From positions 1 to 19,650 of the forward strand of contig NZ_JOEV01000085.1 in NCBI RefSeq assembly GCF_000721105.1: DNA of 19,650 nucleotides, given 5' to 3'. This document shows positions 7,093 through 14,766 of this stretch, in pieces. The first letter of the stretch is position 1. Each line of letters starts with the position of its first letter. The notes beneath the pieces are model-generated. The model was not told where the DNA came from. It made no database searches and worked only from the letters and a program-made list of their open reading frames with translations. The translations under genes and the position numbers were made by a program. The stretch is from Streptomyces cellulosae (GTDB taxonomy: Bacteria; Actinomycetota; Actinomycetes; Streptomycetales; Streptomycetaceae).

Positions 7093-8186
7093 GCGCCGGC
7101 TCCCGCCGGGGCGTCCGGACGTGCCGTCAACTCGGCGAGTTTTTCGGCCAGTTGAGGACTCCCGAGCACATCCCGGTTGACGACGAAGGGCGGTACGCGG
7201 CCCGCCGCCACCTCCAGTACGGCCCGGACCGCGCTGCCGCCGTTCCCGGCGGACATCTCGTCGGTCCAGGCCAGGGCGTGCGGGCTGAGCACGACGTTGT
7301 CCATGCCCAGCAACGGGTTGTCGGGGGCGGGCGGCTCGCTCTCGAACACGTCGAGTCCGGCGCCCCTGATCCGACGGATCCGCAGCGCTTCGATCAGCGC
7401 GGCCTCGTCCACGATGGGTCCGCGGGCCACATTGAGGAGCACCGCTGTGGGCTTCATCAGGGCCAGCCGCCGCGCGTCGACGAGATGGCGGGTCTCCTCC
7501 GTCAGCGCGCACATCACGATCACGGCGTCGGCCTGAGCCATCACGGTGTCGACGTCCGCCAGTCCGACGCCGAGCGCGGCCGCGGTCTCCGGTGGGCAGT
7601 ACGGGTCGTACGCCACGAGGTCGACCTCGAACGGGCGGAGCAGTCCGACCAGGTCACGGGCCGTGTTGCCGAGCCCGATCAGTCCTATGCGGCGGCCGGT
7701 GAGCCCGAGGCCCATCCACTGTTCCTTCTCCGCCCAGCGGCCCTCCCGCACCAGCCGGTCCTTGGCGGTCACGTTGTGCAGCACGGACAGCAGCAGGGTG
7801 AGGGCGGCGGTGGCGACCGGGCGCCGGGCGCCGTCCGGGGTGATCGTCACCAGGGCGCCGTTGCGGGTGCACGCGTCGAGGTCGACGGCGTCGTAGCCGA
7901 CGCCGAAGCGGGCGAAGAGCAGCGGTGGGCGGACGGCGCCCTCGAAGGTGCGTGCCGTGACGGCGGGGCCGGCGAACAGGACGGCGTCCAGGCCGTCGAC
8001 GTCGCTCCCGAGGAGTTCCGCGGTGTCGCGCGGCAGGTAGTGCCAGTCGACCCCGGCGGCGTCGAGGTCGCCGAGCCGGATGTCGCCCCACACGTTGCGG
8101 CCGTCCGCGTCCAGGAAGTCCCGGCTGACGCCGACCCTGAACCCCGCGCCTGACGCCGAGGACCCCGGGCCCGATGCGGTACCCAT
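7089..8186 (-). CDS. D-isomer-specific 2-hydroxyacid dehydrogenase
   Basis: A 365-residue NAD-dependent dehydrogenase of the phosphoglycerate dehydrogenase / glyoxylate-hydroxypyruvate reductase superfamily. The NAD motif is GLGNTA (171-176), after which the second strand ends at YDP (193-195). The catalytic triad is visible as Arg255 (NVARG), Glu284 (DVFESEP) and His303 (SPHALAWTDE). It probably reduces a 2-keto acid or oxidises a 2-hydroxy acid. Unlike phosphoglycerate dehydrogenase it has no C-terminal ACT domain. The ATG at 8186 shares its A with the stop of the cyclase gene (TGATG). A GTG one codon earlier (8189) is possible, and neither has a strong Shine-Dalgarno sequence, which suggests translational coupling. 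The 3' end overlaps the next gene by 4 bases. A ketogluconate or hydroxypyruvate reductase role would fit the neighbours but is inference. Confidence 0.87.
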   Translation of the reverse strand: MGTASGPGSSASGAGFRVGVSRDFLDADGRNVWGDIRLGDLDAAGVDWHYLPRDTAELLGSDVDGLDAVLFAGPAVTARTFEGAVRPPLLFARFGVGYDAVDLDACTRNGALVTITPDGARRPVATAALTLLLSVLHNVTAKDRLVREGRWAEKEQWMGLGLTGRRIGLIGLGNTARDLVGLLRPFEVDLVAYDPYCPPETAAALGVGLADVDTVMAQADAVIVMCALTEETRHLVDARRLALMKPTAVLLNVARGPIVDEAALIEALRIRRIRGAGLDVFESEPPAPDNPLLGMDNVVLSPHALAWTDEMSAGNGGSAVRAVLEVAAGRVPPFVVNRDVLGSPQLAEKLAELTARPDAPAGAGA

Positions 8187-9139
8187 CACAGCACCGCGAT
8201 CGGGTTGACGGGCGAACCCGTGCCGCCGGGGACGTTCAGCGGGGCCACGACGAACAGGAACTCGTAGCGGCCGGCCTGCGCGCAGGCTGCGGAGAGCGGT
8301 TCGAGGTCGAGGTTGTCCAGCAGCGGCACGCCCATGGCGGTGATCGCGAGGGCGTGCACGGGGGAGTGCAGCCCCTCGACCGGGGAGGGCCGTACGTCAC
8401 TGTCGCCGTCGCCGCCGAGCAGTGCGATCCCGCGCTCGGCGAACAGGGGCATGGCGTCCACGTGGAAGCCGGCGCTGGCGTTGTCCGGGTTCCAGGCGCC
8501 GAGTTCGGCGCGGCGCCGGAAGTGGCCGGAGCGCAGCAGCACCGCGTCGCCCTCGCCGACGGTGACGCCGAGGGCCTTCTCGGCGGCGGCGACGTCCTCG
8601 GCGCGCACGGCCCGGCCGGGCTCCAGCCAGTCGGTGCCCAGCACGGCGGGCAGGTCGAGCAGGACGCCCTTGGTGACGAGCGGGCCGAGCGCGGAGACCG
8701 CGCCGAAGCGGGCGCCGCCCGAGTCGACGACCTCGCGTGCGGTGCGGCCGTCGTAGAGCTGTCCGCGGTAGGCGATGTGGGAGAGCGCGTCGAGGTGGCT
8801 GACGCCCTTGCCGTGGTAGTCGACGGCGATGAAATCCTTGTGGCAGGACGGTTCGGGGGCCTCGACGTCGCCGAGGTCGGACATGTAGTGGAGAGCGGGC
8901 TTGCCGTTGTCCGGGCCGGGCACCGTGTTCCAGGGCAGGGCCGTGGGGACGGTGGTGCCGGTGCGGACCAGGGTGGCGGCGCGCCGTGCGTGCTCGGGGG
9001 TGACCCGGTTCCAGGCGCCGCGGTCGGCGTCGGCCGGGGCCCACCGGCCCCAGGTGCTCAGCTCGTCGAAGAGCGCGTCGAAGTCCTCGCGGGACATCGG
9101 GGGACCGTTGGGAGGCGGATCATGCGGGTTGCTGGTCAT
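8186..9139 (-). CDS. Cyclase-family metal-dependent hydrolase (kynurenine formamidase-like)
   Basis: A 317-residue member of the cyclase/kynurenine formamidase superfamily (Pfam PF04199 type). The metal-binding motif is visible as GVSHLDALSH, with His115, Asp117 and His121. Later conserved segments are GDAVLLRSGHF, GFHVDAMPLFAERGIALLGGDG and SPVHALAITAMGVPLLDNLDLEPL, followed by FLFVVAPLNVPGGTGSPVNPIAVL at the end. Family members hydrolyse amides or cyclic compounds (formylkynurenine, isatin). In this operon of hydroxyacid dehydrogenases a lactone or other cyclic acid derivative is a reasonable guess, but it is only that. The start is ATG 9139, the first gene after the divergent IclR control region. 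A GGAG lies 13 bases upstream, which is far, so the start is not certain. There is no signal peptide, so the enzyme should be cytoplasmic. Confidence 0.82.
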   Translation of the reverse strand: MTSNPHDPPPNGPPMSREDFDALFDELSTWGRWAPADADRGAWNRVTPEHARRAATLVRTGTTVPTALPWNTVPGPDNGKPALHYMSDLGDVEAPEPSCHKDFIAVDYHGKGVSHLDALSHIAYRGQLYDGRTAREVVDSGGARFGAVSALGPLVTKGVLLDLPAVLGTDWLEPGRAVRAEDVAAAEKALGVTVGEGDAVLLRSGHFRRRAELGAWNPDNASAGFHVDAMPLFAERGIALLGGDGDSDVRPSPVEGLHSPVHALAITAMGVPLLDNLDLEPLSAACAQAGRYEFLFVVAPLNVPGGTGSPVNPIAVL

Positions 9140-9333
9140 CTGCTGTTCAACGCTCCAAGGCTCGGAGGGTGTCGTCGGCCGGCCCCCAGAGGTCGCGCTA
9201 CGGTCGAGTGGACCGAAGGGAAGCGGAGAATCTCGACGGCAAAGCGTGCGCCGACGGCATTGTCGTTCGGGGGCACACGAGGGACAATAACCAAAATGCT
9301 GAACGACGAACAGAATGATGGGTGGAGATACTG
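9140..9333. promoter_or_regulatory. Divergent control region, cyclase operon / IclR gene
   Basis: For the iclR-type gene, TTGTCG (9260-9265), a 17-base spacer and GACAAT (9283-9288) make a plausible promoter. CCAAAATGCTGAAC (9291-9304) lies at the expected start point and resembles sites upstream of the kinase and of the transporter. GTCGTTC (9262-9268) and its complement GAACGAC (9301-9307) flank the -10. This arrangement fits autoregulation by IclR, as is usual in that family. I cannot identify the minus-strand promoter. Confidence 0.55.
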
Positions 9334-10128
9334 GTGAGCGCAAGTGATCCGGGCAGTCTCGTCCCCGCCGTGACGCGGGCCGTGGCGATCCTCGACGCAC
9401 TCGGTGAGGCGGAGGGCCGCCCGCTGTCGGTGAGTGAGCTCGCGCGCGCCCTGGACCTGCCGAAGTCCTCGACGGGCAATCTGTGCGCCTCGCTGGAGGC
9501 GGCCGGCATGATCGCGCGCAACGGCTCCGGCTTCAGTCTCGGGCGCAAGCTCGTCGAACTCGGCGGGCGGTACCTGAACACCGTCGATCAGCTGCGTGAC
9601 TTCTACGAACTGTGCCGGCGCAGCTCCCACATCTCCCGGGAGACCGCCCGGGTCGCCGTACTCGACGGCCTGGACGTCCTCTACCTGGGGCGTTACGACG
9701 GCACGCAGCCGTTGCGACTGACCGCCAACATCGGCGACCGCTTCCCCGCCAACTGCACGGCCACCGGCAAGGCCATCCTGTCCACGCTGGACCCGGCGGT
9801 GGCCGAGGACCGGCTGCGCGGCCGTGCCCTGCCCGCGCTCAGCGAGCGGTCCATCACCTCGGTGCCGGCCCTGATGGCGGACCTGGCCGAGACCAGGGAG
9901 CGCGGCTACGCGATCGACGACGAGGAGACCACGGCGGGCATCCTCTGCCTGTCCGTGCCGGTCAACGGCTTCCGCACGGACTCGGCGCCGTTCGCGATCA
10001 GTGTCACCGTCCTCAAGGCCCGCCTCGACGACGAGTTCCGCGAGGCGCTGCTGAAGGACCTGCGGGTCATAGCGGCGGGGCTGGAGAACCCGATGCTGCC
10101 GCAGGGGGCGCCGGCCGGCAGGAGCTGA
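9334..10128 (+). CDS. IclR-family transcriptional regulator
   Basis: A 264-residue DNA-binding regulator. The N-terminal winged helix-turn-helix covers about residues 10-75 (AVTRAVAILDAL, LSVSELARALDLPKSSTGNLCASLEAAGMI). The C-terminal effector domain includes LYLGRYDG, ANIGDRFPANCTATGKAIL, the RGYAIDDEE segment and ILCLSVPVNG, as in IclR/KdgR proteins. GTG 9334 is preceded by GGTGGAG (9321-9327) 6 bases upstream. An in-frame GTG at 9322 lacks such a site. It diverges from the cyclase operon and precedes the ABC importer, the usual position of a local repressor that senses a pathway intermediate. I infer that it controls both, and perhaps the kinase/idn region as well, because a related motif occurs in all three control regions. 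Confidence 0.92.
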   Translation: MSASDPGSLVPAVTRAVAILDALGEAEGRPLSVSELARALDLPKSSTGNLCASLEAAGMIARNGSGFSLGRKLVELGGRYLNTVDQLRDFYELCRRSSHISRETARVAVLDGLDVLYLGRYDGTQPLRLTANIGDRFPANCTATGKAILSTLDPAVAEDRLRGRALPALSERSITSVPALMADLAETRERGYAIDDEETTAGILCLSVPVNGFRTDSAPFAISVTVLKARLDDEFREALLKDLRVIAAGLENPMLPQGAPAGRS

Positions 10129-10185
10129 CGCCGGGGCCGGTCGGCGGCCCTCCCGGCACCACTCGGTGCAACTCGGTGCTGTTTC

Positions 10186-10223
10186 ACGGCGGCCGTACGG
10201 AGATCTTTCCGTACGGCCGCCGT
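10186..10223 (+). terminator. Strong hairpin after the IclR gene
   Basis: A perfect 16-bp stem (ACGGCGGCCGTACGGA and its complement) closes a 6-base loop, 58 bases after the iclR-type stop. AACTTTG follows directly, so it fits an intrinsic terminator. It separates the regulator from the transporter promoter at about 10255. An operator role is possible given the symmetry. Confidence 0.75.
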
Positions 10224-10254
10224 AACTTTGGGGCAATAAATCCCAACGGGGCTA

Positions 10255-10284
10255 TTGACCAAGATGCTGGGAGGTGTACAGGAT
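10255..10284 (+). promoter_or_regulatory. Putative promoter of the ABC importer operon
   Basis: TTGACC (10255-10260), an 18-base spacer and CAGGAT (10279-10284) resemble a vegetative promoter. The spacer begins with CCAAGATGCTGG (10259-10270), a relative of the motif in the IclR and kinase control regions, placed where a bound repressor would block the polymerase. Confidence 0.5.
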
Positions 10285-10337
10285 GCTGGTCAAGCCGATG
10301 GAGTGGCCCTCGGCTGGCAGATCCTTCGGAGAAGCCC

Positions 10338-11999
10338 GTGCATGACGCTCCCGATGACACAGCCGACACGGCTGGCACAGCTGCAAAAGCCGACGTACCC
10401 GACGTGGCCGATGCCGCATCCGACACCGCGTCCGATCCGGTCCCCGGCCCGTCCGCCCCCGGCCCGTCGGCCGGCCCCCAGGACTCCGGCCACCCCCTGG
10501 TGAGCATCCGCGGGCTGCGCAAGCGGTTCGGCGGCACCCTCGCTCTCGCCGATGTCGACCTCGACATCCACTCGGGCAGCGTCGTCGCCCTATTGGGTCA
10601 CAATGGGGCGGGAAAATCCACCCTTATCAAGATCCTCGCCGGGATCTACCGGGCCGACCAGGGCGAGGTCACCGTCGCCGGTCACCCCCTCGGCACCGAC
10701 ACCGCCTCGGCGGAGATGTCCTTCATCCACCAGGACCTCGGTCTGATCGAGTGGATGACGGTCGCCGAGAACATCGCCCTCGGCACCGGCTACCCGCGCC
10801 GCGCGGGGCTCGTCTCCTGGCGGCAGGTCCGCGAGCGCAGCACCGAGGCGCTGGACATCGTCGCCGGCCACCTCGACCCGGACGCCGCCGTCGCCGACCT
10901 CACCCGCGCCGAACGGTCCCTCGTCGCCATCGCCCGCGCCCTGTCCACCCGGGCCCGGCTGATCGTCCTCGACGAACCCACCGCGAGCCTGCCCGCCGCC
11001 GACTGCGCCCGCCTCTTCGAGGTCCTGCACACCCTGCGCGACCGCGGCCACGGCATCATCTACGTCAGCCACCGGCTCGACGAGGTCTACCAGGTCGCCG
11101 ACAGCTTCGCGGTCCTGCGCGACGGCCGCCTCATCAGCGAGGGCCGCCTCGCCGACCACGGCCCCGACCGCATCGTGCGCGACATCGTCGGCCACGAACC
11201 GGAGAGCCACCGCCCGGAGCCCGGCCCCAGGACCCGCGGCGGCGAGGCCCCGACCGTGCTGCGTCTCACCGGCGTCACCACGGACGGCGCGGGCCCCGTC
11301 GACCTGGACCTGCGCGCGGGGGAGGTGCTCGGCATGGTCGGCCTCACCGGCGCCGGGCACATGGACCTCGGACGTGCCCTCGCCGGATCCCGGCCGATCC
11401 AGGACGGCGAGGCACTCCTCGACGGCAGGCCGTACCGGCCGGCCTCGACCGCCGCGGCCGTCGACGCCGGGATCGGCTTCGTCACCAGCAACCGCCAGGA
11501 GGAGGGCTGCGCCCTCGAACTCACCGTACGGGAGAACTTCCTGGCCAACCCGCGCGCCGACAGCCGCTCCCCGTGGCGCTGGATCAGCCCGTCCCGCGAG
11601 CGCGCGAAAGCGGCCTCGCTGGTCGAGCGGTTCGGCGTACGGCCCACCAACTCCGAGGCCCCCATCGCGACCCTCTCCGGCGGCAACCAGCAGAAGGTCA
11701 TGATCGGCCGCTGGCTGCGGCTGAGCAGGCGCGTCGTGATCCTTGAGGAACCGACCTCGGGAGTCGACGTGGGCGCCAAGGCGGAGATCTACCGCCTGCT
11801 CGACGACGCGCTCGCCCAAGGACTCGCGGTCCTCCTCATCTCCACCGACTTCGAGGAAGTCGCCGACGTGTGCCACCGCGCCCTGGTCTTCGTACGGGGC
11901 ACCGTGACCGCCGAACTCAGCGGTGAGGCCCTCACCGTCACCGAACTCACCCACGCCGCGTCGGCCATGCCGGCGCTGACCGGAACGGCGGACAACTGA
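10338..11999 (+). CDS. Sugar ABC transporter, double ATP-binding protein
   Basis: A 553-residue tandem ATPase of the RbsA/AraG/XylG type that powers monosaccharide uptake from the inner face of the membrane. The first domain has an intact Walker A GHNGAGKST, Q-loop FIHQDLG, the family's altered signature LTRAERSLVAIARAL, Walker B LIVLDEPTASL and switch His YVSHRLDEV. The second has a degenerate Walker A (GLTGAGHMDLG) but a canonical signature LSGGNQQKV and VVILEEPTSGVDVG. This is the normal asymmetry of the family. GTG 10338 has GGAG 6 bases upstream. About 55 residues rich in Asp, Thr, Ala and Pro precede the first domain, longer than usual and probably disordered. The permease gene starts within its stop codon (TGATG). 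The substrate is not deducible; a pentose, hexose or polyol is likely. Confidence 0.93.
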   Translation: MHDAPDDTADTAGTAAKADVPDVADAASDTASDPVPGPSAPGPSAGPQDSGHPLVSIRGLRKRFGGTLALADVDLDIHSGSVVALLGHNGAGKSTLIKILAGIYRADQGEVTVAGHPLGTDTASAEMSFIHQDLGLIEWMTVAENIALGTGYPRRAGLVSWRQVRERSTEALDIVAGHLDPDAAVADLTRAERSLVAIARALSTRARLIVLDEPTASLPAADCARLFEVLHTLRDRGHGIIYVSHRLDEVYQVADSFAVLRDGRLISEGRLADHGPDRIVRDIVGHEPESHRPEPGPRTRGGEAPTVLRLTGVTTDGAGPVDLDLRAGEVLGMVGLTGAGHMDLGRALAGSRPIQDGEALLDGRPYRPASTAAAVDAGIGFVTSNRQEEGCALELTVRENFLANPRADSRSPWRWISPSRERAKAASLVERFGVRPTNSEAPIATLSGGNQQKVMIGRWLRLSRRVVILEEPTSGVDVGAKAEIYRLLDDALAQGLAVLLISTDFEEVADVCHRALVFVRGTVTAELSGEALTVTELTHAASAMPALTGTADN

Positions 12000-13291
12000 T
12001 GGCCACCGAGACCGATTCCGCCCGTCGGCAGGCCGACCGAGGCAAGAGCGCCCAGCGGGACGGGTCCGCCGGGGACGGCGCCGGCGACGGAACGCCCCGC
12101 GGGTCGCGCGAGCAGCCACCCGGCGGCGCCGACAAGGGCGCGGACAGCGGCTCGGTCACCGCCCGGCTGCGCGGCGGTCACCTGATCGGCACCTATGGCC
12201 TCCTCGGCCTGACCGCCCTGCTGTTCGTCGTCTTCGCGCTGGCCCTGCCGGACACCTTCCCGACGATGGACAACGCCTCCTCGATCCTGTCCAACCAGTC
12301 GATCCCCGCGATCCTCGCGCTCGGCGCGATGATCCCCATCGTCACCGGCAAGTTCGACCTCTCCGTCGGCTACGGCCTCGGCTTCGCCCACGTCCTGGCC
12401 ATGCAGCTCATCGTGAACAGCGGCTGGCCCTGGCCGATGGCCTGCGTCGTCGTCATCGTCGGCGGCGGCATCGTCGGCGTAATCAACGGTCTGATCGTGG
12501 AGTTCGCCAAGATCGACTCCTTCATCGCCACTCTCGGCACCGGCAGCCTCCTGTATGCCTGCACCGGCTGGATCACCGACGGCGCCCGGATCGTGCCCGG
12601 CCCCCACGGCCTGCCGCCGGCCTTCACCGACCTGTACGACTCCAAGTTCCTCGGCCTGCCCGTCCCCGCCTTCTACGTCCTCGCCCTCGCCGTACTGCTG
12701 TGGCTGCTGCTGGAACGCCTGCCGCTCGGCCGCTACCTGTACGTCATCGGCTCCAACGCCCGCGCCGCCGACCTCGTCGGCATCCCCACCCGCCGGTACG
12801 GCATCTACGCCTTCGCCGGGTCCGGACTCGTCGTCGGCTTCGCTGGCGTCCTGCTCGCCGCGCAGCAGCAGATCGGCAACCCGAGCGTCGGCATGGACTA
12901 CCTGCTGCCCGCGTTCGTCGGCGCCCTGCTCGGCTCCACCGCCATCAAACCGGGCCGCGCCAACGCCGCCGGAACCGTCGTCGCCGTCACCATCCTCGCC
13001 ATCGGACTGGCGGGCATCGGCCAACTCGGCGCCGAGTTCTGGGCCACCCCCCTGTTCAACGGCGGCACCCTGCTCCTCGCGGTCGGCCTGGCCGGCTGGT
13101 CCGCCCGCCGCCGCCTGCGCGCCGGCGCCACCGCGACCCGCCGCTCACTGTCCTCGCCCGCGACATCCACGCCCGCGACGGAACCCCCGACCGACCCCGC
13201 GCCGACGCAGCCGACGCCCACCGCCGAGGCGGCCGCCGTCACCGCGCCGGCCACCGGTGCTCCCGGCAGCGACGCACCGAGCACACCGTGA
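11999..13291 (+). CDS. Sugar ABC transporter permease (RbsC/AraH type)
   Basis: A 430-residue polytopic membrane protein that forms the channel of the importer. After about 55 hydrophilic N-terminal residues come hydrophobic segments beginning with GTYGLLGLTALLFVVFALAL. The family segments are SILSNQSIPAILALGAMIPIVTGKFDLSVG, IVGVINGLIVEFAKIDSFIATLGTGSLLYA and SNARAADLVGIPTRRYGIYAFAGSGLVVGFAGVLLAAQQ, then GMDYLLPAFVGALLGSTA. The ATG at 11999 overlaps the ATPase stop by one base, so both chains should be made in step. The last 50 residues are Thr/Pro/Ala-rich and have no membrane segments. Both tails are longer than in the enterobacterial proteins and are probably disordered. The single permease would act as a homodimer, as usual for this class. 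Confidence 0.92.
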   Translation: MATETDSARRQADRGKSAQRDGSAGDGAGDGTPRGSREQPPGGADKGADSGSVTARLRGGHLIGTYGLLGLTALLFVVFALALPDTFPTMDNASSILSNQSIPAILALGAMIPIVTGKFDLSVGYGLGFAHVLAMQLIVNSGWPWPMACVVVIVGGGIVGVINGLIVEFAKIDSFIATLGTGSLLYACTGWITDGARIVPGPHGLPPAFTDLYDSKFLGLPVPAFYVLALAVLLWLLLERLPLGRYLYVIGSNARAADLVGIPTRRYGIYAFAGSGLVVGFAGVLLAAQQQIGNPSVGMDYLLPAFVGALLGSTAIKPGRANAAGTVVAVTILAIGLAGIGQLGAEFWATPLFNGGTLLLAVGLAGWSARRRLRAGATATRRSLSSPATSTPATEPPTDPAPTQPTPTAEAAAVTAPATGAPGSDAPSTP

Positions 13292-13340
13292 CCGCCTGAC
13301 GGCTCACTGCTCCCCTTCTCCTCTTCCCCTTCTGGGTTTC

Positions 13341-13440
13341 CGGACCTCCGGACCTCCGTCCGGACCTCCGGACCTCCGTCCGGACCTCCGGACCTCCGTC
13401 CGGACCTCCGGACCTCCGTCCGGACCTCCGGACCTCCGGG
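13341..13440. repeat. Five tandem copies of a 20-bp unit
   Basis: The unit CGGACCTCCGGACCTCCGTC is repeated five times without spacers. The first four copies are identical and the fifth differs only in its last two bases. Each unit is nearly two copies of CGGACCTC. The junctions form the palindrome GTCCGGAC, so many alternative short hairpins are possible in the transcript. It lies between the permease and lipoprotein genes of one operon. Confidence 0.95.
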
Positions 13441-13515
13441 TCTCCGCGTCCTCCTCGTTCCCCGTCTGCGTGTCCCTCGTCTTCGGGCCTTCCCGCCCGC
13501 CTGCCGTACGTCCTC

Positions 13516-13521
13516 AAGGAG
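13516..13521 (+). promoter_or_regulatory. Ribosome binding site of the lipoprotein gene
   Basis: AAGGAG lies 7 bases before GTG 13529. It is the strongest Shine-Dalgarno sequence in the window, fitting a solute-binding protein that must be made in excess over the permease. Confidence 0.7.
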
Positions 13522-13528
13522 CACCGCT

Positions 13529-14686
13529 GTGTCGTACCACCCGACCCGCAAGGCAACCCTCAGAGCCGTGGCCGCCCTGGCTGTGGTGACCGCTTCCGTC
13601 GCCGGCTGCAGCCGGGGCTCGGACAGCGGCGGCTCCGCCGCCGTCGGCGGGTCCTCGAAGGCCGGCTGCCCGGCCGTCCTGGCGAAGGCCAAGAAGGCGG
13701 TCGCCGACGCGGAGGCAGTCGACGCCCCCTGGGGCGGTCCCACCACAGGTCCCCGGGCGGTGGCCGGCAAGACGATCGTCTACGTCGCCCAGAGCATGAC
13801 CAACCCCGGTGTCGCGGGAGCCGCCGAAGGCGTGAAGGAGGCGGCCAAGGCCATCGGCTGGAAGGTGAGGGTCATCGACGGCCAGGGCACCCCGGCCGGC
13901 ATCCAGGCCGCCGTCAGCCAGGCCGTCGCGGTGAAGCCCGACGGCATCGTCCTGTCCGGCTTCGACCCCAAGTCGACGGCCACGCAGGTCGCCCAGGCGA
14001 ACGCCGCCGGTATCCCGCTCATCGGCTGGCACGCCGTGGGCACCCCCGGACCCAGCACTGACCCGAAGCTCTTCAGCAACATCACCACCAAGGTCGAGGA
14101 GGTCGCGAAGGTCAGCGCCGACTGGGTCGTCAGCCAGTCCAACGGCAGGGCGGGCGTGGTGGTCTTCACCGACGCGTCCATCCCGTTCGCCAAGGGCAAG
14201 TCGGACCTGATCGAGAAGGAACTCGCCACCTGCTCCGACATCAAGCTGCTGTCCACGTCCAACATCCCGATAGCCGACGCCAGCAGCCGCACCCCGCAGG
14301 AGGTCTCCGCGCTGCTGTCCCGCTTCGGCACCAAGTGGACGCACTCGGTGGCCATCAACGACCTGTACTTCGCCGACGCGGCGCCCGCGCTGCGGTCGGG
14401 CGGCAAGCAGGGTGACGGCGCCCCGTTCAACATCGGCGCGGGCGACGGCGACCCCTCGGCGTTCCAGCGCATCAACAGCAAGCAGTTCCAGGCGGCCACC
14501 GTGCCCGAGCCGCTGTCCGAGCAGGGCTGGCAGATGGTCGACGAGTTCAACCGCGCCTTCGCCGGCAAGCCCGCCAGCGGCTACATCGCGCCGGTGCACA
14601 TCACGACGGCGGCCAACAGCGGCGGCGGCTCCTCCTGGGACCCGAAGGGATACCGCGAGGCGTACCGGAAGCTGTGGGGCAAGTAG
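13529..14686 (+). CDS. Sugar ABC transporter substrate-binding lipoprotein
   Basis: A 385-residue extracellular receptor that delivers the ligand to the permease. The signal peptide has positive residues (HPTRKATLR), a hydrophobic core (AVAALAVVTASVAG) and a lipobox VAGC with lipidated Cys27. A Ser/Gly linker follows. The mature part has the two-lobe periplasmic-binding fold of the ribose/galactose group: VYVAQSMTNPGVAGAAEGVKEAAKAIGWKVRVIDGQG, PDGIVLSGFDP, NAAGIPLIGWHA in lobe 1 and DWVVSQSNGRAGVVVFTD, VAINDLYFADAAPALR, FNIGAGDGDPSAFQRI in lobe 2. The Trp in IGWHA may belong to the sugar pocket, since aromatic stacking is typical. The start is GTG 13529 with AAGGAG 7 bases upstream. The gene ends at a strong terminator, so it is the last gene of the importer operon. 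Confidence 0.92.
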   Translation: MSYHPTRKATLRAVAALAVVTASVAGCSRGSDSGGSAAVGGSSKAGCPAVLAKAKKAVADAEAVDAPWGGPTTGPRAVAGKTIVYVAQSMTNPGVAGAAEGVKEAAKAIGWKVRVIDGQGTPAGIQAAVSQAVAVKPDGIVLSGFDPKSTATQVAQANAAGIPLIGWHAVGTPGPSTDPKLFSNITTKVEEVAKVSADWVVSQSNGRAGVVVFTDASIPFAKGKSDLIEKELATCSDIKLLSTSNIPIADASSRTPQEVSALLSRFGTKWTHSVAINDLYFADAAPALRSGGKQGDGAPFNIGAGDGDPSAFQRINSKQFQAATVPEPLSEQGWQMVDEFNRAFAGKPASGYIAPVHITTAANSGGGSSWDPKGYREAYRKLWGK

Positions 14687-14704
14687 GCGGCACCGCCGGC
14701 CCTC

Positions 14705-14743
14705 GCAGGTCCCTCCCGCTCCTCCCCGGCGGGAGGGACCTGC
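14705..14743 (+). terminator. Strong hairpin after the importer operon
   Basis: A perfect 15-bp stem (GCAGGTCCCTCCCGC at 14705-14719 and its complement at 14729-14743) with a 9-base loop starts 19 bases after the lipoprotein stop. There is no T-tract. It should end or strongly reduce importer transcription before the transaldolase gene. Confidence 0.8.
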
Positions 14744-14766
14744 CACGGCCTGACGAGAGACCCTCG

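Larger units (their letters stand above)
13292..13528. other. Permease-lipoprotein gap with a tandem repeat
   Basis: A 237-base gap inside the importer operon. It begins with a C/T-rich stretch, then a 100-base tandem repeat (listed separately), then another pyrimidine-rich stretch leading to the lipoprotein ribosome binding site. I see no coding sequence and no convincing separate promoter. Confidence 0.5.

Noticed and set aside
5767..7155. Plus-strand 462-codon open frame covering the 5694-6183 gap
   Set aside because: It is mostly antisense to the second HIBADH-family gene, and its first part reads against the gnd remnant. No motif supports it.
13341..13440. Tandem 20-bp repeat as a CRISPR array
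   Set aside because: The copies are directly adjacent with no spacers, and no cas gene is present.
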